From contig JAKFUJ010000078.1 in assembly GCA_021732805.1 (NCBI GenBank), forward strand, positions 1 to 8,433: a DNA stretch of 8,433 nucleotides, given 5' to 3'. The translations under genes and the position numbers were made by a program. The stretch is from Betaproteobacteria bacterium. GTDB taxonomy: Bacteria; Pseudomonadota; Gammaproteobacteria; Burkholderiales; SG8-41. The number at the start of each line of letters is the position of its first letter. Position 1 is the stretch's first letter. Of the stretch, positions 1 to 7,179 are shown piece by piece. The notes beneath the pieces are model-generated. The model was not told the DNA's origin and did no database searches. It saw nothing but the letters and a program-made list of their open reading frames with translations.

Positions 1-6
1 CATCCC

Positions 7-792
7 GTGCATACGCTGCTCGACGACCTTGACGGTTTCCGCGTCGAGCTGAACCCGGAGCAGCAACGCGCGGACATCGTGCTCGACCGGCCGCCGCTCA
101 ACGTCATCAAAATGCCGCAGCGCGAGCAGTTGCGCGCCGTGTTTGAGGCGCTGGATGCCGATGCCGGCGTGCGGGTGATCGTGCTGCGCGGCGCAGGGCA
201 GCATTTTTCCTCGGGTGGCGACATCCGCGGCTTTCTCGAGGCCAGCCCGGAACATGTGTCGCGTCTGGCCTGGAACATCGCGGCGCCGGTGCGTTGCGGC
301 AAACCGGTGATCGCGGTCAATCAGGGTTATTGTTTCGGGGTGGGTTTCGAGTTGTCGCTGGCCTGCGATTTTCGTATCGCCGCCGAGAGTTGTCTGTATG
401 CGTTGCCGGAGCAGAAGCTCGGCCAGATTCCGGGTTCGGGCGGATCGGCGCGGCTGCAGAAAATGATCGGGGTCGCGCGCACCAAGGATGTGGTGATGCG
501 CTCACGGCGCATTTCCGGCAAACAGGCACTGGATTGGGGCATTGCGCTGGATTGCGTGCCCGACGCGGAACTGGGCAAAGCTGCCGATGCGCTGGTAAAG
601 GAATTACTGGAGTTCTCTCCTCTCGCGCAGCGTACCGCAAAAAAACTGCTCAACGACACCGAAGATGCGACACTGTCGACCGCGATTGAACTGGAAGGTC
701 ACTGTTATTCACGGCTGCGCATGTCTGACGATTTCCGCGAGGGTGTGGAAGCCTTCCACGGCAAGCGCCAGCCGCGTTATACCGGGAGTTGA
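7..792 (+). CDS. Enoyl-CoA hydratase/isomerase (crotonase) family protein; start near window edge
   Basis: This 261-residue crotonase-fold protein would act in the cytoplasm on a CoA thioester, by hydration, isomerisation or hydrolysis. An RPPLNV block (res 28-33) precedes the oxyanion-hole segment HFSSGGDI (66-73). The segment GVGFELSLACD (111-121) carries Glu115, and LPEQKLGQIPG (133-143) carries Glu135. These two align with the catalytic glutamate pair of enoyl-CoA hydratase (Glu144 and Glu164 in the rat enzyme), so hydratase-type chemistry is possible. The length is normal for a single-domain crotonase. The start used is a GTG only 6 bases into the window. The frame is open to the edge and any ribosome binding site lies outside, so the true start could be further upstream. 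It ends 26 bases before the UbiD gene and is probably co-transcribed with it. The family is secure, but the substrate is unknown. A ring-type or acyl-CoA intermediate of aromatic or unsaturated acid degradation is inferred from the neighbours. Confidence 0.88.
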   Translation: MHTLLDDLDGFRVELNPEQQRADIVLDRPPLNVIKMPQREQLRAVFEALDADAGVRVIVLRGAGQHFSSGGDIRGFLEASPEHVSRLAWNIAAPVRCGKPVIAVNQGYCFGVGFELSLACDFRIAAESCLYALPEQKLGQIPGSGGSARLQKMIGVARTKDVVMRSRRISGKQALDWGIALDCVPDAELGKAADALVKELLEFSPLAQRTAKKLLNDTEDATLSTAIELEGHCYSRLRMSDDFREGVEAFHGKRQPRYTGS

Positions 793-805
793 GCCGTGAT
801 GGATC

Positions 806-810
806 AGGAG
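806..810 (+). promoter_or_regulatory. Ribosome binding site of the UbiD-family gene
   Basis: AGGAG lies 8 bases before the ATG at 819. It decides the start in favour of this ATG over an in-frame TTG at 789 that overlaps the stop codon of the preceding gene and has no comparable Shine-Dalgarno sequence. Confidence 0.7.
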
Positions 811-818
811 ACACAGCC

Positions 819-2219
819 ATGAATACCAATCACAACCGCGGCCCTGCGCGTTCCTTGCGCGCCTGGCTGCGCCACCTGCAGGCGACGGATCGATTGGCAA
901 CGGCACGCCCGGGTATCGCGCTGGAGCATGAACTCGCGGCTGTGGCCAAGAAACTCGACGGCCGGCAGGCGGTGCTGTTTCCGCAGCCGGGCGGACATCG
1001 CATGCCGGTGGTGTCGGGACTGGTCGCGGCAAGGTCGTGGATCGCCGAGGCGGCCGGCGTCGAGCAGAGCGCGCTGCTGGCGCGGTTCCAGCATGCCGCC
1101 GAGCATCCACTGCGTTGCAATGAAGTCAAATCCGCGCCGTGGCAGGCGGTCGTTCATGAACATTTCGACCTGCGCACGCTGCTGCCGGTGCCCAAACACT
1201 CGGAACACGACAGCGCGCCGTACATCACCGCCGGACTCGTCATCGCGCGCAATCCGGATACCGGTTTGCAGAACGTGTCGATCAACCGCATTCAAATCAA
1301 TGCCGCCGACCGTATGGCGCTGCTGATCCTGCCGCGGCATCTGCATGCCTATTTCAGCATGGCCGAGGAGCGCGGCGAGGCGCTGCCGGTGGCGGTGGTG
1401 ATCGGGGTTGATCCGTTGATCTTGCTGGCATCACAGGCTGTGGTGCCGGTGGATCACGACGAACTGGAAATTGCGGGCGCCCTGCATGGCGTGCCGCTGG
1501 ATGTCGTCAAATGCGCCACCAGCGAGATACGGGTGCCGGCCGAGGCGGAAATCGTCATCGAGGGCCGGCTGCTGCCGGGCGTGCGCGAGCCGGAAGGACC
1601 ATTCGGTGAATTCCCGAAGTACTACAGCCCGCGTGAATCCCGCGAGGTGATCGCCGTGGATTGTATTTCCCATCGACTATCGCCGCTGTATCACACCATC
1701 GTGCCGGCGGAGATGGAGCATCTGCTGCTCGGCGGCATACCGCGCGAGGCCACCATACTGTCGCATCTGAAGCGCAGTTTCACCGATGTCCTTGATGTGC
1801 ATCTCTCCACCGGCGGCGTGTGCCGCTATCATCTCTACGTGCAGATGCGCAAGCGCAGTGCCGGCCAACCGAAGAATGTGATCTGCGCAGCGTTCGGAGC
1901 GCATTACGACATCAAGCATGTGGTGGTCGTCGATGACGATGTCGACGTGCATGATCCGTCGCAGGTCGAATGGGCCATCGCCACACGCTTTCAGGCTGAC
2001 CGTGATCTGGTGATGATCCCCGGCGCCCAGGGTTCGGTGCTCGATCCGTCAACCGAACATGGCGTCAGTGCGAAGCTCGGATTCGATGCAACCAAGCCGT
2101 TAAAATACGAAGAACACCGGTTCACCCGCGTACGCATTCCGGGAGAACAGGCCGTGGACCTGGAAGCCGCTCTTCAACCGCTTGCAGCGCAGGCCATCGA
2201 AGAGTTGTTGCGGGAGTAG
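819..2219 (+). CDS. UbiD-family prenylated-FMN-dependent decarboxylase
   Basis: This 466-residue protein belongs to the UbiD family, which reversibly decarboxylates aromatic or alpha,beta-unsaturated carboxylic acids using prenylated FMN made by UbiX. The key family segments are present. NVSINR (res 152-157) supplies the metal/cofactor Asn and catalytic Arg157. The segment AEIVIEGR (243-250) follows. EGPFGEFPKYY (259-269) carries Glu259 and Glu264. Arg157, Glu259 and Glu264 match the Arg-Glu-Glu triad of characterised enzymes such as the fungal ferulate decarboxylase. The C-terminal KLGFDATKP block (around 424-432) is also typical. The length is close to the usual 450-500 residues and nothing appears truncated. 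No ubiX lies in the window, so the cofactor must be supplied from elsewhere. It sits between a crotonase and a TRAP transporter, and the next gene starts 37 bases after its stop. I infer a catabolic role on an imported acid rather than ubiquinone synthesis. The exact substrate cannot be read from sequence. Confidence 0.92.
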   Translation: MNTNHNRGPARSLRAWLRHLQATDRLATARPGIALEHELAAVAKKLDGRQAVLFPQPGGHRMPVVSGLVAARSWIAEAAGVEQSALLARFQHAAEHPLRCNEVKSAPWQAVVHEHFDLRTLLPVPKHSEHDSAPYITAGLVIARNPDTGLQNVSINRIQINAADRMALLILPRHLHAYFSMAEERGEALPVAVVIGVDPLILLASQAVVPVDHDELEIAGALHGVPLDVVKCATSEIRVPAEAEIVIEGRLLPGVREPEGPFGEFPKYYSPRESREVIAVDCISHRLSPLYHTIVPAEMEHLLLGGIPREATILSHLKRSFTDVLDVHLSTGGVCRYHLYVQMRKRSAGQPKNVICAAFGAHYDIKHVVVVDDDVDVHDPSQVEWAIATRFQADRDLVMIPGAQGSVLDPSTEHGVSAKLGFDATKPLKYEEHRFTRVRIPGEQAVDLEAALQPLAAQAIEELLRE

Positions 2220-2241
2220 GAATTCGCTTTTCAACAACCAT

Positions 2242-2247
2242 GAGGAG
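2242..2247 (+). promoter_or_regulatory. Ribosome binding site of the TAXI solute-binding protein gene
   Basis: GAGGAG lies 9 bases before the ATG at 2257. It supports this start over an open frame reaching back into the end of the UbiD gene, and the chosen start also gives a proper signal peptide. Confidence 0.75.
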
Positions 2248-2256
2248 TACAACATC

Positions 2257-3264
2257 ATGAAAGCCTTATTGCACAGACTGGGCCGAATTGCGGCGGTGAT
2301 GGTGATATCGGGCGCATCCGCATCCGTATTCGCGCAGGCGCAGCCGATGAAGCTCACCATCGGTTCGTTCGGCCAGGGTTCAGGCTGGTATGTGTATGCC
2401 GTCAATCTGGCGGAACTGCTGCGCCAGACGTTGCCGCCGGGATCCACCATCGATTCTCCGCCGATCGCCGGCGCCGTCGGCAATCCGCGCCTCGTACACG
2501 AAGGCAAGGCCGACATGGCATTCGGCATGGCGCTGGTCGGCCATTGGGCGTTGAAAGGCGATGTGGCGTTCACCAAACCGCTCGACAGCCTGCGCGCGCT
2601 GGTCGGCGGCTGGGACCAGTATTATCTTGTCGCTCTCGGCGCCGGCGCCGACGTCGGTCCGGCCATGGACAAGTTCCTGCGCAGCGACCGTCCGAACGCG
2701 CGCGTGGTGCTGCTGCCCAAAGGCGGGGTCGGCCCGGTCGGCGCGGTGCAGATGCTGCAGTTGATGAACGCCGGGGAGGACGCGTTGAAGCAGCGCGGCG
2801 GCAACGTCGAGTTCGGGTCATTTGATTCCGCAAAAAGCCGTTTTGCGAGCCGGTCGGCAGACCTGTTCATGCATGTCGCCAATCCCGGCCATCCGTCTAT
2901 CAGCGAAATCGCGCAGAACAATCCGGTGACTTTCCTGCAGCCGCCGCAATCGGTGCTGGACGAAATGGCCAAGCGCTATGGCTGGAACATCGCGACCATG
3001 CCCAAGGGCACCTTTGCCAATCAGGCGCAGGAGGTGCGCCTGCCCGCGACCACGACGACGTTGTTCGCGAGCACGCGGATGAGCGACGATGTTGCCTACA
3101 CCGTGGTCAAGACCATCTGCGAAAAAACCGATCGTCTGCAGGCGGCGCACAAGGCGCTGGCAAATTTCGATTGCTCGAAAGGCGTATGGCGCGAGGACGT
3201 CAACGGCCTGCAGTTGCATGCCGGCGCGGCCAGGTATTACCGCGAACGCGGCTGGTTGAAATAA
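2257..3264 (+). CDS. TAXI-family TRAP transporter periplasmic solute-binding protein
   Basis: This 335-residue protein is the extracytoplasmic receptor of a TRAP transporter. It would bind an organic acid or related solute in the periplasm and deliver it to the permease encoded next. The N-terminus is a typical Sec signal peptide: basic residues at 2-10, a hydrophobic core at about 11-25, and a likely cleavage after Ala26 or Ala28. The mature protein opens with LTIGSFGQGSGWYVYA (33-48), followed by AGAVGNPRLVHEGKADMAFG (71-90), the usual layout of the TAXI (TRAP-associated extracytoplasmic immunogenic) branch rather than the DctP branch. Two cysteines (288 and 306) are the only ones I see in the mature chain and could form a periplasmic disulfide. 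The length is normal for the family. The gap to the permease is 37 bases, so the two are surely one unit. The ligand is unknown. The UbiD and crotonase neighbours suggest a carboxylic acid that is later decarboxylated. Confidence 0.9.
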   Translation: MKALLHRLGRIAAVMVISGASASVFAQAQPMKLTIGSFGQGSGWYVYAVNLAELLRQTLPPGSTIDSPPIAGAVGNPRLVHEGKADMAFGMALVGHWALKGDVAFTKPLDSLRALVGGWDQYYLVALGAGADVGPAMDKFLRSDRPNARVVLLPKGGVGPVGAVQMLQLMNAGEDALKQRGGNVEFGSFDSAKSRFASRSADLFMHVANPGHPSISEIAQNNPVTFLQPPQSVLDEMAKRYGWNIATMPKGTFANQAQEVRLPATTTTLFASTRMSDDVAYTVVKTICEKTDRLQAAHKALANFDCSKGVWREDVNGLQLHAGAARYYRERGWLK

Positions 3265-3301
3265 TCGTGGTACTTCGCAGCAGCAAGGGAATCAGGAAAT
3301 C

Positions 3302-5194
3302 ATGATCACGACGACTGCAAATGAAGGACTGGCGGACGCGAAGCGCTGGCGCGATCTGGTCGCGCCGGTGCCACTCACAGCTATCGCATGGAGCGCGTTT
3401 CAGATCGCGATTTTCATCTGGCCGACCATCCCCACGCTTTCGCAGCGCGCGGGACATGTGTCGTTCGCGATCGCGCTCGCGCTGCTGTTGAGCTCGCAGA
3501 AGTCGGCTTCCGCGGCCAGGCGCGCGGTGGATTATCTGCTGGCGGCACTGGCGATGTTGCCGGGTCTTTACGTGGTGTATTCGATCGAGCGCTTGATGAA
3601 CGAGCGCATTTCAGGCGTCGATGTTCCGGTGCCCGCCGACTACGTGTTTGGATTGCTGCTGATCGTTCTGCTGTTCGAGGCATCCCGTCGCACGCTCGGT
3701 TTCGGCATGACGCTGCTCACGGCGCTGTTCGCTGCGTATCATTTCGCCGGGCCGTACATACCCGGCGTGCTCGGCCATCAGTTCGGTGATCTCGGCCAGT
3801 TTATCGATATCCAGTTTCTGACGCTGTATGGCGTATACGGCGTGCCGACCGGTGTTTCGGCACAGGTCGTGTTCTATTTCATCCTGTTCGCTGCGGTATT
3901 CGATGTTTATGGGGGCGGACGCATGATCATCGAGTTCGCGATGGCGCTGACCGGACGCCGGGTCGGCGGTCCGGCGAAAGCCGCGGTTATTGCTTCGGGC
4001 ATGATGGGCAGTGTTTCCGGCAGCGCGGTCGCCAACGTCATGAGCACCGGAATATTCACCATTCCGCTGATGAAGCGCGTGGGCTTTTCGCCACGTTTCG
4101 CCGGAGCCGTGGAGGCGGTTGCATCCACCGGCGGCCAGATGGTGCCGCCGATCATGGGTGCTGCGGCATTCGTGATGGCCGACTTGCTGCAGATTCCGTA
4201 CAGCACCATCGCAATCGCGGCCATATTGCCGTCTATTCTCTACTATGCCGGGTTGCTGATCGTGGTCGATTTGCAGGCGCGCAAACTCAATCTGGGTTCC
4301 GTCGATGCTGCGGATTTGCCGCGGATGGGCGCGACGCTGCGCGAGCGCGGACACATGCTGTTGCCTCTGATCTGGCTGTGTTATCAGGTGGTGACCGGCT
4401 ATCCGATTGATCAGGCTGCCGTGCAGGCGTGTATCGTCGCCATCGTCTGCGGCGTCGCCCGCCCGACGACCAGGGCGCCGCTGATCGATCTCGTTCAATC
4501 CTTGTCGGTCGCCGCCCAGCGCACGATAGATGTCGCGTTGCCGTGCGCCATTGCCGGCGTCATCGTCGGCGTGATCGCGTACTCGGGACTCGGTACCAAG
4601 TTCACTTCGCTGATTGTGTTCCTGTCCGGCGGCGAACTTGCGCTGATGCTGGTGCTGGCCGCTCTCGGTGCGCTGATACTGGGCTGCGGCATGCCCACAA
4701 CCTCGGCATACATCATGGCCGCGGTGCTGGTCGCGCCCGCGTTGATTCTGCTCAAGGTCGATCCGCTGACCGCGCATTTTTTCATTTTCTATTTCTCGAT
4801 CCTGTCGATGGTGACCCCCCCGGTGGCGCTCGCCTCTTATGCGGCGGCGGCGATCGCGCAGGCCCCTGCATCATCCACCGGCTGGCAGGCCTTTGTACTT
4901 GCGATCCCCGGCTTTATCATCCCGTTCGCGATTGTGCTGCATCCGGGATTGCTGCTGAACGGTGATGCCGGCGATGCGATCTGGGGATTCGTCAACGTAT
5001 TGATCGGCTTTGTTGCGCTGTCGGCGGCGATCACCGGCTATCTGTTCGTGCGCCTTGGTACCGGGTGGCGTGTCTACTTTGCTGTGGTCGGTGTCGCTAA
5101 CGTGCTGCCCGGCCTGTGGGTATCGGTGGCGACCTTTATCGGTCTGATGCTGCCGGCATTGTGGTTGTGGAGAAAAGCCCGCCAGAATAAATAA
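3302..5194 (+). CDS. TRAP transporter permease, fused small and large membrane subunits (TAXI type)
   Basis: This 630-residue inner-membrane protein is hydrophobic almost throughout. It would use an ion gradient to import the solute handed over by the binding protein upstream. The N-terminal third (to about residue 150) holds roughly four membrane segments corresponding to the small DctQ-like subunit, and the rest corresponds to the large DctM-like subunit. Signatures of the fused TAXI permeases are GSVSGSAVANVMSTG (236-250), STGGQMVPPIMGAAAF (275-290), GCGMPTTSAY (461-470) and SMVTPPVALASYAAAA (502-517). The length fits the fused class, and no separate small subunit gene is needed or present. 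The ATG at 3302 has AGGA 4 bases upstream and AAGGGA 11 bases upstream, neither ideally spaced, so the start is probable rather than certain. It is the last gene of the plus-strand operon and faces a convergent gene. Substrate specificity cannot be predicted. Confidence 0.92.
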   Translation: MITTTANEGLADAKRWRDLVAPVPLTAIAWSAFQIAIFIWPTIPTLSQRAGHVSFAIALALLLSSQKSASAARRAVDYLLAALAMLPGLYVVYSIERLMNERISGVDVPVPADYVFGLLLIVLLFEASRRTLGFGMTLLTALFAAYHFAGPYIPGVLGHQFGDLGQFIDIQFLTLYGVYGVPTGVSAQVVFYFILFAAVFDVYGGGRMIIEFAMALTGRRVGGPAKAAVIASGMMGSVSGSAVANVMSTGIFTIPLMKRVGFSPRFAGAVEAVASTGGQMVPPIMGAAAFVMADLLQIPYSTIAIAAILPSILYYAGLLIVVDLQARKLNLGSVDAADLPRMGATLRERGHMLLPLIWLCYQVVTGYPIDQAAVQACIVAIVCGVARPTTRAPLIDLVQSLSVAAQRTIDVALPCAIAGVIVGVIAYSGLGTKFTSLIVFLSGGELALMLVLAALGALILGCGMPTTSAYIMAAVLVAPALILLKVDPLTAHFFIFYFSILSMVTPPVALASYAAAAIAQAPASSTGWQAFVLAIPGFIIPFAIVLHPGLLLNGDAGDAIWGFVNVLIGFVALSAAITGYLFVRLGTGWRVYFAVVGVANVLPGLWVSVATFIGLMLPALWLWRKARQNK

Positions 5195-5211
5195 AATTCA
5201 ATAAAATCAAT
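5191..5211 (+). repeat. Short AT-rich tandem direct repeat after the permease gene
   Basis: Two near-identical copies of an aataaaatt/aataaaatc unit lie back to back, the first overlapping the permease stop codon. They form part of the AT-rich spacer between convergent genes. No function is evident. It stands out only because the surroundings are GC-rich. Confidence 0.4.
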
Positions 5212-5230
5212 TACTTATAGGTTTCTCGCA

Positions 5231-5274
5231 GTAAAACAAAACTATGCTGCCGATTATACGGATCCTGATCGGCA
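5231..5274 (-). terminator. Probable intrinsic terminator of the minus-strand operon
   Basis: A perfect 7-bp inverted repeat (tgccgat at 5248-5254 and atcggca at 5268-5274, 13-base loop) lies directly after the stop codon of the 2-hydroxyacid dehydrogenase gene. Read on the minus strand it is followed, after about 6 bases, by a TTTTGTTTT tract (5232-5240). The T tract is interrupted and set off from the stem, so termination efficiency is uncertain. On the plus strand the stem is not followed by T residues, so it is less convincing as a terminator for the permease gene, though it could block read-through weakly. Confidence 0.6.
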
Positions 5275-6213
5275 TTACACCACCGGCGTTTTTGCCGGTT
5301 TCCCTGCGAGATGCAGCAGGATGTTCTCGATCTGCAGATTACCCATCGCCGTGCGGGTTTCGTTGCTGGCGCTGGCCATGTGCGGCAGCAATACCGCGTT
5401 GTCGAGCGCAAAAAACTCCGAAGGCACATCCGGTTCCTTCTCAAAGACATCCAATCCGGCGCCGGCGATTTTTTGCTGTTGCAGGTATTGCAGCAACACT
5501 GGCTGATCCACCACCGAACCGCGCGCGACATTGACCAGATAACCCTGCGGCCCCAGCGCATCCAGCACTTCAGCGTTGACCAGTTTGTCGGTTTCGGCCC
5601 CGCCGGGCGTGATCACCAGCAGCACATCGGAGTTTTTCGCCAGTGTCACCACGTCGGGATCGTAGGCGTAGGGCACATCTTTTTTGTTGCGATTGTGATA
5701 ACGGATATTCATTTTGAAGGCGAGGGCGCGCATTGCAATTTCCTCGCCGATGCGGCCCAGCCCGAGGATGCCCAGCGTCTTGCCGCCGAGAGAAGTGGTG
5801 AACGGGTAGGTGCCGTTGCTTTTCCAGCGGCCGGCGCGCAGGTATTTGTCGGCCTGTGAAAATTTGCGCAGCGTGTTCAGCACCAGCGCCATTGCGCAGT
5901 CGGCGACGCAGTCGTTCAGTACATTGGCGGTATTGGTGACGATGATGTTGCGTTTTTTGGCGGCGTCGAGGTCGATCTGGTCCACGCCGACGCCGAAATT
6001 GGCAATGATTTCCAGCTTGGGCAGTGCATCCATCAGCGCCGCATCCACTTTGGTGTGGCCGGTATGCGCCAGCGCGCGGATTTTCGGTGCGGCCTGTTGC
6101 AGCGCCGCTGCGCGGTCCGGCGCCTCCCACAGCTTGATCAGCGCGAACTCCTGTTCCATGCGTTTCTGGGTGCCCTGGTGGCCTTTGGCGGTAAGGAGGA
6201 GGTCGTGTTTCAT
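5275..6213 (-). CDS. D-isomer-specific 2-hydroxyacid dehydrogenase (probably NADP-dependent)
   Basis: This 312-residue cytoplasmic oxidoreductase would interconvert a 2-oxoacid and the D-2-hydroxyacid, for example glyoxylate or hydroxypyruvate reduction. The Rossmann signature GLGRIG (res 151-156) opens the nucleotide-binding domain. The catalytic triad of the family is visible as Arg231 in NVARGSVVD, Glu260 in DVFEKEP, and His278 in LLPHMASAS. The segment HNRNKK (173-178), just after the second nucleotide-domain strand, is basic rather than acidic, which in this family usually means a preference for NADP(H). The N-terminal substrate domain includes the NFGVGVDQID block (72-81). The length is normal. 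The start at 6213 is the natural one for the family, but the upstream sequence offers only a weak GGGA as ribosome binding site. It follows the spermidine-synthase-like gene by 29 bases and ends at the probable terminator, so it is likely last in that unit. The exact substrate is not resolved, and a glyoxylate/hydroxypyruvate reductase is the best guess. Confidence 0.9.
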   Translation of the reverse strand: MKHDLLLTAKGHQGTQKRMEQEFALIKLWEAPDRAAALQQAAPKIRALAHTGHTKVDAALMDALPKLEIIANFGVGVDQIDLDAAKKRNIIVTNTANVLNDCVADCAMALVLNTLRKFSQADKYLRAGRWKSNGTYPFTTSLGGKTLGILGLGRIGEEIAMRALAFKMNIRYHNRNKKDVPYAYDPDVVTLAKNSDVLLVITPGGAETDKLVNAEVLDALGPQGYLVNVARGSVVDQPVLLQYLQQQKIAGAGLDVFEKEPDVPSEFFALDNAVLLPHMASASNETRTAMGNLQIENILLHLAGKPAKTPVV

Positions 6214-6242
6214 GTCGGTTTCCCAGGTGGTTTATGGAATGG

Positions 6243-7148
6243 TCATTTTTCGGTGTTCACTGCGGTGTTCGCATCCGTCAGCAGCCTGCCGCCAAAAGCC
6301 GCATTGTCCGACGCCGTCCATCCGCGTTCGATCAGCGCTCCGGGATTGAAGCGGAATTTTTTTGCCGCCGCGAGTTTGTTCGCCAGGCCCGCGAGTTCGG
6401 CGCGGCGCAGCGGCTGGCTGCGCGGCAGGGCGAGCAGGATGCGGTTGCCGCTGTCGATGACCCGCAGCACGTGCAGCTCATCGAAGGTTTCACGATAAGT
6501 CTGCACCATTGAATCGTAGGGCGGGTTGGTCGCGGTAAACCAGATGTTGCCGATGACGACGCCATCGCTGCGCACGGCGCGGCGCACGGCCTTCAGGAAT
6601 TCCTGCGTTGTCAGGTGCGCCGGCACGGCATCGGCGCCGAAGGCGTCGAGGAAAATGGCATCGTAGGGCCGTCGTACGGCCTCAATGAAGCGGCGCCCGT
6701 CGGTGATGTGGATACGCATGCGTTCGTCTTCGCGGAAACCGAGATAATGCCTGGCGGCGAACGCGACTTCGGGATTGATGTCGACGGCGTCGATTTCGGC
6801 ATCGGGATAATATCGGCGCAAAAAAGCGGGCAGGGTGCCTCCGCCCAGTCCGATGATCAGGAAGCGGCGCAACTGCTCATTGCAAAGCGAGAGCCCGGCC
6901 AGCGCCACCGGCGTGTAGGCGAGCCCGAGGTACTCCGGATCGCCGAGTTTGACCAGGCTCTGGCGCACACCGTTGCGGCCGAAACGCAGTGCGCGCATGT
7001 TGTCGCCTTCATCGGTGACCACGACGGTGCCGTAAGCCGAGGCTTTTTCGTAGAGCACGGCGTCGCTGGCCGGCGCCGGCGCGGCCTGCAGCACAAACGA
7101 CAGCAGAATGCCCGCCAACAGCGTATGGCTGCCTTGATATGTTCCCAT
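6243..7148 (-). CDS. Spermidine-synthase-like (SAM-methyltransferase fold) protein with hydrophobic N-terminus
   Basis: This 301-residue protein has the polyamine aminopropyltransferase fold. The nucleotide-binding loop is IGLGGGTLP (res 99-107), followed by AVDINPEV (121-128), TDGRRF (149-154) and FLDAFGADAVPAHLTTQEF (166-184), an arrangement shared with spermidine synthases and the larger spermidine-synthase-like proteins. The canonical polyamine-site stretch after the Gln (normally a DE-x-x-YHE pattern) is not seen. After VRQS (61-64) comes GDPEYLGLAYTP instead, so true spermidine synthase activity is doubtful. Residues 9-21 are strongly hydrophobic and are followed by AAPAPAS, which resembles a signal peptide or short membrane anchor. 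However, the leading residues lack the usual lysine or arginine. The ATG at 7148 is the first in frame after a stop, but its GGAGG lies only 3 bases away, so a later start is possible. The stop of recJ lies 31 bases upstream. The fold is secure; reaction and location are open. Confidence 0.8.
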   Translation of the reverse strand: MGTYQGSHTLLAGILLSFVLQAAPAPASDAVLYEKASAYGTVVVTDEGDNMRALRFGRNGVRQSLVKLGDPEYLGLAYTPVALAGLSLCNEQLRRFLIIGLGGGTLPAFLRRYYPDAEIDAVDINPEVAFAARHYLGFREDERMRIHITDGRRFIEAVRRPYDAIFLDAFGADAVPAHLTTQEFLKAVRRAVRSDGVVIGNIWFTATNPPYDSMVQTYRETFDELHVLRVIDSGNRILLALPRSQPLRRAELAGLANKLAAAKKFRFNPGALIERGWTASDNAAFGGRLLTDANTAVNTEK

Positions 7149-7150
7149 GC

Positions 7151-7156
7151 TCCTCC
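7151..7156 (-). promoter_or_regulatory. Strong but tightly spaced Shine-Dalgarno before the spermidine-synthase-like gene
   Basis: On the minus strand GGAGGA runs almost into the ATG at 7148, leaving only 3 bases after GGAGG. The match to the anti-Shine-Dalgarno sequence is excellent but the spacing is shorter than the usual 5-9 bases. An in-frame stop codon at 7173-7175 excludes an extended upstream start. Confidence 0.5.
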
Positions 7157-7179
7157 AGCGGCGATGTTGTTTTTATGGA

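Noticed and set aside
789..818. TTG start for the UbiD gene overlapping the crotonase stop codon
   Set aside because: The ATG at 819 has a good AGGAG at ideal spacing, and the ten extra residues do not look like family sequence.
804..1346. A 180-codon minus-strand open frame inside the UbiD gene
   Set aside because: The composition is shadow-like, with no motif and no ribosome binding site. The UbiD catalytic residues are on the other strand.
2182..2256. Upstream extension of the TAXI binding protein into the end of the UbiD gene
   Set aside because: It would bury the signal peptide behind 25 extra residues, and the ATG at 2257 has its own strong ribosome binding site.
3611..4777. A 388-codon open frame on the minus strand opposite the permease gene
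   Set aside because: Its translation is rich in His, Gln and Arg with no recognisable domain, as expected from the antisense of a GC-rich membrane-protein gene. The plus-strand frame encodes a clear TRAP permease.
5248..5274. The hairpin as a bidirectional terminator
   Set aside because: The plus-strand side lacks a T tract after the stem, so only minus-strand termination is supported.
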